Origin: Neoceratodus forsteri | Taxonomy: Eukaryota > Chordata > Ceratodontiformes > Ceratodontidae | Reading direction: 5' to 3' | DNA length: 64,000 nt | NCBI GenBank assembly: GCA_016271365.2 | Contig: CM057453.1 | Span: 501,121,001-501,185,000 of the forward strand | Shown: positions 21,378 through 31,353 of the stretch, one piece after another | Layout of the letters: each line of letters begins with the position of its first letter | How positions within the stretch are numbered: position 1 is the first letter of the stretch | Program-made: the position numbers and the translations under genes | Notes under the pieces: generated by a model | Database searches by the model: none | What the model saw: only the letters and a program-made list of their open reading frames with translations | What the model was told of the DNA's origin: nothing

Positions 21378-22780
21378 TTATGTTCTGTTTGCATTGGTTT
21401 GGGCCCTGTAGCTGGCTAAGTCCACCGGAAGATTAGTTTTCTTGAACTTTTTCCATGCTTTGTCCCGGGTAGACATCTGGGCTTTTAGGTGGGGTGAGAT
21501 CCACTTATAGCAGTTCCCCTTGACCCTGTGGGTTTTCATAGGGGCTACAAGGTCAGTGATACCAGTTAGGGTGGTTTGGAAAAATTTTACAGCTTCCTCC
21601 AAGTTAGGTAGATGTCTTATGGGGTTCCAGTCAATGCCTTTTAGGTAGCCTATGAACTGGTCAGGATGGAAGTTGGAGTAGTCCCTAGAAGTGATCGTTT
21701 GAGGCGGGACTTTGATCCCATTGTTCTTCCTTATGGCAAATATCGGTGAGTGGTCGCTTAAGGCATCTGCCAGAGTCCCAGCCAACTTTACGTTACTTGG
21801 GGATGAGGTCAGGACCCAGTCTATTGTTGAGTGTCTCCCTGATTTGTAGTTCATTCTGGTCGGTAGGGAGATAATTTGAGCAAGGTGGGAGTCGTGTAAG
21901 ACTCCGTTAATTGCAGACTTAGCCTCTTGTGCCCAGTTTAAGTTGAAGTCACCCAATAGGATAATCTCTGATGCTGAGTTCACCACAGGGCTCTTAAGGA
22001 GCATATCCAAAGAGCTGAGGGCATTGGTTGGGGGGCTGTATATGCAACCAATTGTGAGGTGTTTAGCACCTCCTATTGTGACCTTTAAGAAGACTGCTTC
22101 AGAGTCCAGGGTCGAGTCCAGGGGCAGCCTGACTATGGAGGCCGTATAAGTGTCTTTGACATAAAATTAGCACTCCACCCCCTCTTTTTGAGGGTCTGTC
22201 CTTTCTAAAAAAGTGTGTAACCGGAGATTGCAATCTCATGATCCAGAATGTGGGGTTTTAGCCAGGTCTCAGAGACCGCTAGTAGGTCACGTTTGTACAC
22301 AGCCAGCCATGCTTGTACCTCCTGGATCTTTGGTCTCAGGCTGCAGATGTTCATGTGGACCAGCCTCAGACCCTTGGCTCCATCCCAGGCCTTATCCATA
22401 GCGGAGGAGATAGAGACGTTAATAGTCCCTGGTCCTGGGTTAGGTTGGATGTCCCCTGCCAGTAGGAGTAGGGCAGCGAGTGAGCTAAAGAGACAGAGGG
22501 TTGGAGGAGGTAGTGCCAGTTTAACCTGACATAGGGTCGGGCTCCTAGGACAGAGAAGGACTCTGTAGAGGACCCCCTTCCTAGAGAATTCATGGGCAGC
22601 TAGAAGAAGGATGTTAATCCTTGTCGAAGGGCATAAGAAGTGCCTAGCCATATCCTCTCCCAACCCCCCTCGAGTTTCGTGGGGGCTGTAGGCATTTCTG
22701 ACTAGGGTATCAGTCCCTAGTTGAGCCAGAATGTAGATTATCGACAGGATAATACCATTGTTCCAATTACCGGGGTACAT
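21378..22780 (-). pseudogene. LINE B: leader with 2A-like motif, and endonuclease
   Basis: The open frame from 22780 has a hydrophobic segment (LFSSLAALLLLA, residues about 97-108) followed by GDIQPNPGP (D110 to P117, nucleotides 22430-22453). This is the 2A-like ribosome-skipping consensus D-x-E-x-NPGP, with Gln in place of Glu. The endonuclease follows: VHMNICSL and VSETWL before 22205, then LLGDFNLNW and ALSDHSPIFA in the open stretch 22010-21378. The catalytic Asn, Glu, Asp, Asn and His motifs I can see are all intact, although a frameshift separates the two halves. The linker ends with WISPHLKAQMSTRDKAWKKFK. Confidence 0.85.
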
Positions 22781-23574
22781 GATGGTTCCCTGTCTCTATC
22801 TGGCAAGGAGACTTAGGTGACAGCAAGGTTGCAGGAGAATCCTGCAGCTATGGCTAGGCTAGTAGCAGCAGAGTAAAGGATTTGAGCTAACAACACAGAT
22901 CAACCTGAGTTATGTAACCAGCAATAGCATGGGCTAACAGAATTCACAATTACAGAACCTTATGTTGAATGCAGCAGTATACTAAATCTAGCGTTATATT
23001 AGCCTTTGGAAGGGGTCAGTTTAAGATGAAATGCACAGGATTATTTATGATGCAGCTGGAGAAAAATCAAAGTCAAACGTTTATACCGTTTAAAAGTCCT
23101 TTGGCTAAGTGACAGTTGAAAATAATAGGCACATGAATTACTTAAAATGCGGCTGTAGCTAATCGTACAAATGGCTAGCAAATGAGTTGGGATCTTAGGG
23201 GCAGTGATGGCAGGAGAAAGAGAGAGTCAGATTGTTTGTGCAGCCTTGGGGTTTTGTAGAGCAAAGACAGGCAATAATGTCCTGAGATGAGAAATAGAAC
23301 TTTGAGGCTTGTCTATGCACGGGTTTAAGAGGAGGATCGGACCCAAGGGAGAAACAGTACTCCTACCTACAGGCCTGGCAGCAACAGGATAGGAGAGAGA
23401 CAAGGAGTTCCTCAGCAGTTTGGGGAGTAGTGGGCTGATGACGTAGCAGTAGAGCTCCTCCTTGTGAAGCGATAATTGGATTTGATAGGGGAGAGTCAAT
23501 GTCTGGGCTGGGCTTTGTCTGACTGCAGCCTATATTCGTTACCACAGCCACAGGGCGGGTGGGTGGAAATTTCA

Positions 23575-24081
23575 AAGAAAATCAGCAGAGGAGTCGAAAC
23601 CTTCCCTCCGCTTGCGGTCTTTCAGCTCTGTGTAGACAGAAGGTCCAGGGGAGGTCCGCCCGGCTTTGGAGAGCTGCCGGCGCCTCGACCCCGGGATTCA
23701 GGTTGGTTGATTTCGCAAGGGGGGGGACCCAATGAAGCCAGTCACCCACCCGCCCCAGTCTGATGCCATGGAATCTGTGGGAGTTGAGCAGCACAGCCTT
23801 TTTATGCCCTCCAGGTCGCCGCCGCCGATCGTAGGAGCCAATCACGGTGAGTCCTCCTCTGAGCGTGCCAAGTCGAACAAAGAAAATCAGCAGAGGAGTT
23901 GAAACCTTCCCTCCGCTTGCGGTCTTTCAGCTCTGTGCAGACAGAAGATCCAGGAGAGATCCGCCAGGCTTTGGAGAGCTGCCAGCGCCTCGACCCCGGG
24001 ATTCTGGCTGGTTGCATTCGCGAGGGGGGGGGGATCCGATGAAGCCAGTCGCCCACCCGCCCCAGTCCGATGCCGTGGAAT
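23575..24081 (-). repeat. Two-monomer tandem block upstream of LINE B
   Basis: About 200 bp occurs twice in direct orientation, at 23575-23775 and 23879-24081 (offset 304 bp). Both copies run from aaagaaaatcagcagaggag to the tgatgcc(a/g)tggaat type end. A 103-bp GC-rich spacer between them carries promoter-like boxes on the minus strand. The arrangement resembles the monomer promoters of some LINE 5' UTRs. A 15-bp direct repeat (gacagttgaaaataa) at 23111-23125 and 24096-24110 also brackets the block, so it could alternatively be a separate insertion. Confidence 0.7.
23799..23848 (-). promoter_or_regulatory. TATA/CCAAT-type promoter in the monomer spacer
   Basis: Read on the minus strand, the spacer has ATTGG (an inverted CCAAT box, about 23839-23843), then a CpG-rich stretch with cggcggcggcgacc, then the TATA-like gcataaaaagg (core at 23799-23805). 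Start of transcription would be expected near 23770, at the edge of the downstream monomer and directed towards the LINE B coding region. The boxes are seen. Promoter activity is inferred. Confidence 0.5.
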
Positions 24082-24133
24082 TTCATTCTACAGTGGACAG
24101 TTGAAAATAAAGAAATTTTGAAGCCGAGATAGG

Positions 24134-24508
24134 GGACCTGATTTTAAAATGGATATGCGGCCACCGCGGAGTTGTGGCGGGGTGTGTGATGCAAGTTGCG
24201 ACTTGCATCACACTTTGCGGCAAGCACGATTTTCAACCAGGTGTGCTGCAAATCCCACTGCAAGTCCAGAATCTGGGATGCGAGAGTCAGACCACCATCT
24301 CCCTGGTCTAACCTTGTGTCCAGGATCACAGCACTTGCGCCAACCCTTTGGTGCAAGTAGCAGTAAAGTGTGGGAATTGTCACAATGCACCACACTTCTG
24401 AAAATTGGACTGCTCTGCAACCGAGGGGCATTGGCACATCTGTGACCACCTTTGCGTCAGATGCAGGGCATGCCACAAGCCCTGTGTCCACTTAATAAAA
24501 TCAGGACC
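24134..24508. mobile_element. 375-bp inverted-repeat element with internal hairpin
   Basis: The ends ggacctgatttta (24134-24146) and taaaatcaggacc (24496-24508) are inverse of each other with one mismatch. Inside, gtgtgatgcaagt and acttgcatcacac (24184-24213) form a perfect 13-bp stem with a 4-base loop. There is no coding capacity. The target duplication is unclear, so the superfamily is not assigned. Confidence 0.55.
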
Positions 24509-24519
24509 AGAATCTTGTC

Positions 24520-25660
24520 TGGATTTCTTTGCATGCACAAGTCGCTGACTGAGGTCTCATTTGCTGAATGAATTAGTTCTGACCTGGCAGACCAATTGGT
24601 CAGCCCAGATGTTTTAGCTTTTATGGTTGGATCATTGTGTCATGCATTTTGGGGCCTCCAAAATAATACCCCACCCTACATGGGATCTGGTGCCATCCAA
24701 GGAGTTATCTTGAGCCAGTTAAGCTCAAGGCATTACTAGATATCTTGGGCATAGTGCTGCGGGTAATGAGACAGCCTTATAGGTTTATAATATGACCTTC
24801 TGCCTTTCTTGCACCTTACTGAATCTGCCCGCTGATATAGTGCTGTGTTGAGGGGGATAAAGGCTAAAAAGCAGAGGATGGAGCATTCTTGGAGATCTAG
24901 GTCCATGGATGGCAGGCTGACTCTTAAAACTCATAATAATGAGTGTCAGGGGGCATTCACTCTAAAAGAACATAGTTCCTGTCACCGATGATTACTGCAG
25001 GGTTGAATTCCACTGGTTTGGCCCCTTGGCATTGTGGACATGTTATTACTGTACATCCTCCCTTTCTCCAGTCTCGAAGAGTATCATCTGCAGAGAGGTG
25101 CAAAAAGTTTGACTAGTTCTTCCTTGCTATAGTGTCATTCATTAGGGCTGGGATTGTGAAGCACCTGTCCAGGACCCTTGATGTAACATCTTCAGTCTGC
25201 CTGAAGGGGTCCACCTGGGTCCTTTTCTTAGTAACAGATAACTGGGTGAATAATGGCAATGTGAGGTGGTGCCTCCACCTAGGGTGGGCTAGTGAACTTA
25301 CTGGTGTTGCCTCCAAGGAATACCGTTTCAGATGACTTAGTGGTTTCCCTCTACACAGTTCCCCACACAAAAGTAACTATAACTCCGTGCAATAAAATAG
25401 TAATGCCACAGAATTCAAAAGCAAACAACATTAGCTTTATTACAAGGAGAGGGTAGGTGAGGTACGGTGTGATATAGGGAAGATGGGATCATGGGTAGTA
25501 ATACTCTTATACTCTGTTTGAGCTAGGCTTTTATTGTAGACATTCTCTCAGTGGGCACCCCCTCACCAGTCTATCAAGCCCCAGCTGTGGGTGTATCTAA
25601 GTTTCTCCTAAATACCTTAAGAGCTCTGTATCATTGAGTACCTCACGAGCTAAAGTGAAG
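24520..25660. other. No recognisable gene or element
   Basis: I see no supported coding region. Short open frames around 25113-25370 on both strands are mirror images of each other and lack family features. A stretch with aataaaatagtaatg near 25391 might be the edge of an unidentified repeat. Confidence 0.4.
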
Positions 25661-25666
25661 GTAATA

Positions 25667-25923
25667 GGCTGGTGTACACACTGGTGTGCTTGCTGACATT
25701 TGAAGTAATTTATGCAAGAAACTCATTACTGTAGTTGACAGGCTGGTGTACACACTGGTGTGCTTGCTGACTTTTGATGTAATATATGTAAGAAACTAAT
25801 GACTGTAGTTGACAGGCTGGTGTACACACAGGTGTGCTTGCTGACTTTTGATGTAATATATGCAAGAAACTAATGACTGTAGTTGACCGGCTGGTGTACA
25901 CACTGGTGTGCTTGCTGACTTTT
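25667..25923. repeat. 74-bp tandem repeat, 3.5 units, interrupted by a retroposon
   Basis: Units starting ggctggtgtacacac occur at 25667, 25741, 25815 and 25889 with an exact 74-bp period and few mismatches. The fourth unit is cut by the insert at 25924-26231 and resumes at 26232 (gtgcttgcagacttttgatg) until an A-run at about 26277. Confidence 0.9.
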
Positions 25924-26231
25924 TTTGTATTTTCTTGTTATTAATTTTCAATAATATACGACAAGACAACTATAAAAAACATACACACAAATAAATAACA
26001 TCATAACAATAAATGAAAGCAACTATTTACAAGAGGTCCATTTCGTCTACCCTATAAAATTAGAATTGATGCAGGAGATTATTATAGATAATTAAGGGTT
26101 TACAGCTATTCCATTACTTAGACAATATATTAAGTGGCTGTGCCTATAGCGGGAAAGAGCACTCCATACCCATCTCAAGAAGGGTCCACAGATGTAGCAA
26201 AAGAGGGGCCAAGGGTATCATTCACCTCCAG
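25924..26231 (-). mobile_element. Small poly(A)-tailed retroposon inserted in the 74-bp array
   Basis: The 308-bp insert is bracketed by gtgcttgctgactttt (25908-25923) and gtgcttgcagactttt (26232-26247). It starts on the + strand with a T-run, which is the poly(A) tail of a minus-strand element. The AT-rich 3' end loosely resembles the 3' end of the L1-like element at 31354. It is probably a 5'-truncated L1-type copy. Confidence 0.7.
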
Positions 26232-26289
26232 GTGCTTGCAGACTTTTGATGTAATATGTGCAGGTAACTAATTACTCAAAAAAAAAAAA

Positions 26290-27535
26290 AACCTAAAAGG
26301 AAGATTTTGTGTTCCTGATTGGATGCTGGGCTTGATGGCCACCACAGGTCTTCTGCCTGGGCCTATCAAACATAAGGCCCCATCCCTAGGAGTTTAGCTC
26401 TCCTGACCTAACTAGCTGACTAAATATTACAGAACAGTGCCAGAATCTTGATGGTTACTTACAATTCAGTTGCTTTCCCTGTTGCTAGTGGTCTCCCTAG
26501 GACTGCATTCTTGGAGACCAACCTTCCACTGCCTTGCTCCAGTAGAGTTCAGATGTGCAGTTCTGGAAGTGCTGTGTGTCTGGTGCTTTCCTCCCAAAAG
26601 GGTCCTTTTGTCTACCTTGGTCTCTCTGGCCACAACTTCATCTCTGTGGAATTTCATTGACTTGGCTGATGTAGAGGTACTTGAATGCAGTTACACTACA
26701 AAGTGCGGTAGTGCAGCTTTGTGGAGCCTCATAATATCAGGCCAGTGCACTACATCCTGGCATCGGCAGTGGTGCTGGATGGATGGCTCCCCAGTCACTG
26801 AGCTGATGCCTTCTGTTACAGAATACATGTTGCAATGCAGCAAAGTCTTTCAGAGTGTTAGAACAGTGGTGGTAGGGTGACTTACCTTTGCAAACACCTC
26901 TCCTGACTTCTGCTTTCAGTCTCTCAACCTACTCTGTACAAGCACGCAAGTGTCTCCTCTTTTAGTCACAGGAGTTCAACTTGGCTTTGGCAGACACCTA
27001 GTCTGCCTCCTTCATTCTCACCTTCACTTCTCCTGTCTGACTCCTGCAGCAGTCATACGCAGACTGAAAAGTCCTGAAATAGCCCCTGCTGTTCCCTGGG
27101 ACAAAAACAGCTCTTGGTTGATCCATGGAGCTGCCAGTCTTTCACAGCAAGGTTGGAGGTTCGGCACTCAATAAAGCCTGATATAAAGAAGTCCTTCTCA
27201 GGTCCATGAGCCTAATGATGTGCTGAATGTATGGGAGCGAAACCGAGCTGTCCCGAACACATACAGCTCAGTTTCCATGAGACCCGAGCTGAGCCTTGCC
27301 TGCTTGGCTTAGATCAGCTTGGCTCTCTGAGCATTTTTTTATTGTTGTTTTTGAGCTCCTGCCTGTCATGTGACAGGTCAGAAGACAGCTGGTCAGTCGG
27401 CGGTTCAGATACTCTGGATTGCACATGCACAAACCAGAGTATAGATGCAATGCACAGCTTCCTCCTTGGCTTTCCATTTCAGTTGAGCCATTGAGGAGAT
27501 CGGAGTTCCGGAGTCCATATCAGAGAGTGGCCAGG
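26290..27535. other. No recognisable gene or element
   Basis: Open frames at 26448-26880 (+) overlap a minus-strand frame and show no known domain. A purine/pyrimidine patch near 27236-27320 repeats gagct/agctc motifs. I cannot assign the stretch to an element. It could include the left flank of the hAT transposon. Confidence 0.4.
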
Positions 27536-27539
27536 CGGG

Positions 27540-27840
27540 AAGGGAAAGGTCTCTGTGTGGACCACCACTTAACTTCCTCCACCCACACCAGGCATCAATG
27601 AAAAGAAAAGAAAAAAAGGCATCAAATGTCAGAAAAAAACAGAACCTAAATAGAAAGAAAAACTGAGAGGGTCAGGTGGGGACCCCGGAGGGACATGGGC
27701 CAGGGACAGGGGAGCGAGCAGCTGAGAGGGAGGGGAAACAACGGGTCTCTGTGGAGCAGTTACTTTCTCCACCCACACCACCAACAAAAATAAAAGAAAA
27801 ACTGAAACGAAAATTAAAAAAAAACTGAGATGGTTGTGAC
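27540..27840. repeat. Diverged tandem duplication, about 195-bp period
   Basis: ggtctctgt...ctccacccacacca occurs at about 27548-27590 and 27743-27780. Each copy is followed by an A-rich stretch and aaaactgaga(g/t)gg. Two imperfect units are visible. They lie upstream of the hAT transposase gene. Confidence 0.6.
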
Positions 27841-28150
27841 TCGGGAGGGACGTGGGCCAGGGACTGACTGTGCATGTGGTGGGGGAGGGGCAGGGGTGCC
27901 TCATGCCCGATGACAAATGCTGGCTGCCAAACAAAGGGCAAGGTGCTAGTGGAGGGAGACTGTGTGTGTGTTGCGGGGGCAGTGGGAAAGTGCATTATTT
28001 GCTTTGAAACTTTCTGTTAGCCCCAAAGCACAGCAGTGGTACAGTGTAGCACTGGACAGAAACAGAAAAGCACAAGAGCTGCAGTGCAAGAAGGTCAGTT
28101 CAAGTTAAGTTCCACTGCACTGGCACTTGTCTTTGCACATGAAGCTGGCT

Positions 28151-28364
28151 GCCTGGCAGTATAGCCTAGAGGTCGGAGTAATGTGCTGTGAATGAGCTTG
28201 GTGGCACATCCAGCAGACAGATCTGGGTTTGATTCCCACAACCTCCACTTGCATACTGTGTGACTCTGAGCAAGTCACTTAACCTTCCCAGTGCTCCTGG
28301 GTGACCCCTGAAAACAGGAACCTGTGCCTAGTGGGCCTTACGTGGTTACAAAGAATAAAATAAG
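28151..28364 (+). mobile_element. MIR-like tRNA-derived SINE with LINE B-type tail
   Basis: The head (gtatagcctagaggtcgg, then gatctgggtttgattccc) has A- and B-box-like motifs. The middle (gtgtgactctgagcaagtca, then cttaacc) is the conserved core of the MIR/CORE-SINE group. The 3' part (ctgaaaacaggaacctgtgc, then agtgggcctta) matches the 3' tail of LINE B, ending in aagaataaaataa. A second copy in the other orientation is at 42632-42841. Confidence 0.8.
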
Positions 28365-28482
28365 CTGACAGCAGAGTGGTGACTGACCTTATTCAGCAGG
28401 GATGCAAATCTGGCATACTGTGAGATGCTGAGGAAGGCACTTGTGTAACCACCCCCAAAGCACTGTCAGAGCAGTGTTGCCA

Positions 28483-29085
28483 GCCATTTCCCACACAAGC
28501 AGGAGTCAGACTGGACCATTTTTATTTTGTGAAGTCCTGTCAAATAGAGGCTTACGTCATGCGTGAAACGTTTTGAAGGGAGGGCAGCGGGGTAGTTGAG
28601 TAGCCTCTGTCTGTACAGTGTCATGAGCCATTTCCCACACAAACAGGGGTCAGGACAGGGCCAGGAGGATCATATTTTTTTGTGCAGTCCTGTCAAATAA
28701 AGGCTTGCCTCATGTGTGAAACCATTTGGAGAGAGTGGGCTGCCTGACAGTTGACCTCTGTCTACACAGTGTCACCAGCCATTTCCCATTCAAGCAGGAG
28801 TCAGAACAGGGACAAACAGGAGGGCCATATTTTTTCTGTGCAGTCCTGTCAAATAAAAGCTTGCCTCACGTGTGAAATGTTTTGGGGAGAGTGGGCAGCC
28901 CTGCAGTTGACCTCTGTCTACACAGTGTCACCAGCCATTTCTCACACAAGCAGGAACTGGGGCAGGGACAGGACCTTTTTTTTGTGTACTCCTGTCAAAT
29001 AAAGGCTTGTGTCGCATGTGGAATATTTTGGAAGGAGGGGGCAGCTCTTGGCAGTTGCATAGTAGCCCCAACTTGTAATCTTGCT
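28483..29085. repeat. Four-unit tandem repeat of 144-156 bp
   Basis: The marker gccatttccca(c/t) recurs at 28483, 28627, 28778 and 28934. Each unit also contains agtcctgtcaaataaaggct and gttgacctctgtct(a/g)cac. It lies directly upstream of the hAT coding region and may be part of that transposon's 5' regulatory or subterminal region. That link is inference from position only. Confidence 0.85.
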
Positions 29086-29240
29086 AGTTAACCAGTTCAT
29101 ATTCCTGGCCTTGAGATGTGCACTAACTACTCGTCATCGTCACCTATTTCCCCCAAGTGACCGAGGAAGGTAATATGGTTAGGTATTGGTTTTTTGGGGG
29201 GAGCTGGCTTCATTTGTGATCAGCAACTGTTTCAAAAATT

Positions 29241-31040
29241 ATGATGGACGGGAGTAGGCCTGTGAAACAAGTTTCCAAGACAAAGACAACAAATCAGAAG
29301 AAAAAACCAAAAAAACAGCCACAAAACCAAAAAGTGCTTCTTCTACTGCAGTAGGTACATTCTCTTCTCTACCAATTGAAGCTTCATCATGCTGTCCTCT
29401 GAGTCCTTGTCTCCTGAGATCCCATCATGTCTGTCTGCTGCTGCAGGTGATACCCAGTTAACAAATAGAGGCCAAGTAAAAGGCAGCAAGAAAAGCTCAG
29501 GTACTGAACCAGCATCTAAGAAAAGTAGAGTTGCCAAAGGTACAGTTATTAAAAAATTAAAGGCAGCTGCAGGCACTACACATAGTGGAAAGGAAAGAAT
29601 AAGCACACATGCATACTTTGTGCCACTTTCTCAAGATTCTACCATTTCTCATTCCTCTGAGTCAGATCATGTGGATAGCAGTGACAGTGAGTACATTCCT
29701 GAAAGAGAAACAGTGTGTGATGGGGACTCTGATGACGAGGGCTTGGAGCCAGAGGAACCTGTGAGATGCCAGACCAAATAACCTGGGAAAGTTCATCAGA
29801 GGAAAGGTCATTAGGAGCCAGTGAGCCAGTGAAACTGAAAAGGAAGTTATGCCTGGCTTGCATGTCTCCTCTGCTGAAGGCAGGCCTCACACCCAATCAT
29901 CCAGTGAGGGCATTGAGGAAAATAATCAAAATATAGAAATTAACATGGACAAGCTGGATAATGACTGAGAAGTTGCAATGCCGGGGACAAAAATGAAAAG
30001 ACATCCTCTTCCATTTGGAGTTTTTTTTTTCACCTTGACCTAAAAAACAGTATGCATGCAATTTGCTGCTTATATAAGGCCTCATTCAACAGAGGAAGAC
30101 AGGCAAGCAGCCTTGACATATCAACCTTAATAAGGCACTAACTGTGTATACATCCCCTTCAGTGGGCCGGGAATAAATCACAAGGTGGCATGGCAGAGAA
30201 AGTACAGGTTAATGCTGTAGCTAAATTTTTCCATGTACAACGAACCCCTCAGACACCGAGCAGGACTTTAACTCCATCACCCCTTTTATCTGCTAGGTCT
30301 TTATCAGAATCAGAAAGCTCCCCAATTGACACCAGAATGAGTTCTTCTTTGTCTTCTCCAGCCTGTTTTAATGTGCCAGTCACACCTCAGAAACAGTTAA
30401 CAATGAAGCAGGCTTTTGAATGGAGAACTAAACAAGACCAAAGCCATCCAGCTGCTCAGCAGTTAAAAAAAGCAGGATCTGAAATGATTGCACAGGACGT
30501 GCACAGCACCCATTTTCTATTGTTGACTCTTCTGAGTTTTGGGAGGTGATGAAACTTGCTGCCTCTCGATACCAGTTGCCATCACAGACATATTTCTTCA
30601 GAAAGGCTGTGACAGCCCTTTATAGGAAACTATGCCAAAAGATAAACAGTACCTTGCAGTCATTGACTGTTGAAGAAGTACATATAGCAAAAGATATGTG
30701 GACGAGTGGTCAAACAGTAAACTACGTGACTGTCACCACCCACTGGGTATCATTTTCCTCTGCAACATCCTCTGGCACCACCAGCAACGAACACAATCCT
30801 CAAACAGGCTGCTCTCTGTATGGCAAGCTTTGACAAAGAAAATCACACTGGTGTAAACATCTTACAGGAGCTAAAGAAATGGTTCTCAGAATGACTTTCC
30901 CCAGGATTTATGGTTGCAGACAATGGGGCTAACATTGTGAAAGCATTAAAGGATGGTGGGTTTCTGCTTTTACCATGTTTTGCACATACAGTCAATCTAG
31001 TGATACAGAACTTCCTCAATGAAGGCAGGAATGTGCAGAA
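29241..31040 (+). pseudogene. hAT-type (ZBED-like) transposase, N-terminal part
   Basis: This is a DNA transposase of the hAT superfamily, which cuts and pastes its element. The sequence starts with a basic, lysine-rich N-terminus, then an acidic serine-rich region (29389-29781). A degraded BED zinc finger lies around 30040-30170, followed by open stretches 30190-30549 and 30546-30833. These carry DMWTSGQTVNYVTVTTHWVSF, matching the first catalytic-Asp region of hAT proteins. From 30910, VADNGANIVKAL and PCFAHTVNLV form the second conserved block. The gene is broken by stops and frameshifts, then cut at about 31040 by an L2-tailed fragment. It resumes at 39590. Confidence 0.85.
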
Positions 31041-31220
31041 TATTTATTTATTGAATTTTGTTGACTCGGTAAGCCCACTGGGCTTAGAAGTCCCTTTTTC
31101 AGAGGCGGCCAGGGGGAGGGGGGACACAGATGATAAACAACTGAAATTGAACCAGATTAAGCTGTTTGGTGGTATTTTTAGTGAATGGGAGAACTTTGGC
31201 CAGGACACCGGGGAAATTCC
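31041..31220 (-). mobile_element. L2-type 3' fragment with LINE B-like tail
   Basis: The left edge, tttatttattgaattttgttgac and onwards to tccctttttcagaggcgg, is almost the same as the 3' tail of LINE B at 19200-19265, so this is a minus-strand L2-family or L2-tailed SINE copy. It entered the hAT gene after gtgcagaata. Its right limit is unclear because it grades into the 5' end of the Tx1 LINE. Confidence 0.7.
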
Positions 31221-31353
31221 CCTACTCTCGGTAGGGGGAGCTGCTATACCCATGGCCTCTGTCTCGGATGGAAGTCAGTCTGCTGGTGTACTGGCAGGTG
31301 AGCTGATCTCCCTCTCTGCTGGTCCAGCTATGGAGATCGAAATTCCTGGTCTT

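Larger units (their letters stand above)
19190..22790 (-). mobile_element. LINE B: L2/CR1-type non-LTR retrotransposon
   Basis: This minus-strand LINE has its 3' end at the left in (TTTA)n, i.e. TAAA repeats on its own strand. The conserved tail next to it (19212-19275) is shared with the fragment at 31041-31220 and with the SINEs at 28151 and 42632. The coding region runs from 22780 leftward with an N-terminal NPGP motif, endonuclease and RT, in several frames. A promoter-like tandem block sits upstream at 23575-24081 and may be its 5' UTR. It is a different family from LINE A but has the same architecture. Confidence 0.83.

Noticed and set aside
23476..24104. Open frames in the monomer block on both strands
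   Set aside because: Created by the duplicated GC-rich units; no domain, and promoter boxes lie inside them.
25667..25923. CRISPR-like array
   Set aside because: Units are contiguous 74-bp tandem repeats without unique spacers, and the context is eukaryotic.
26448..26880. 136-codon + strand open frame
   Set aside because: No known domain, overlapped by a minus-strand frame, no promoter or splice context.
28170..28240. tRNA gene candidates (A/B boxes) here and at 8390, 40100, 39500
   Set aside because: The box motifs belong to SINE heads; no complete cloverleaf could be drawn and each copy is followed by a SINE body and tail.
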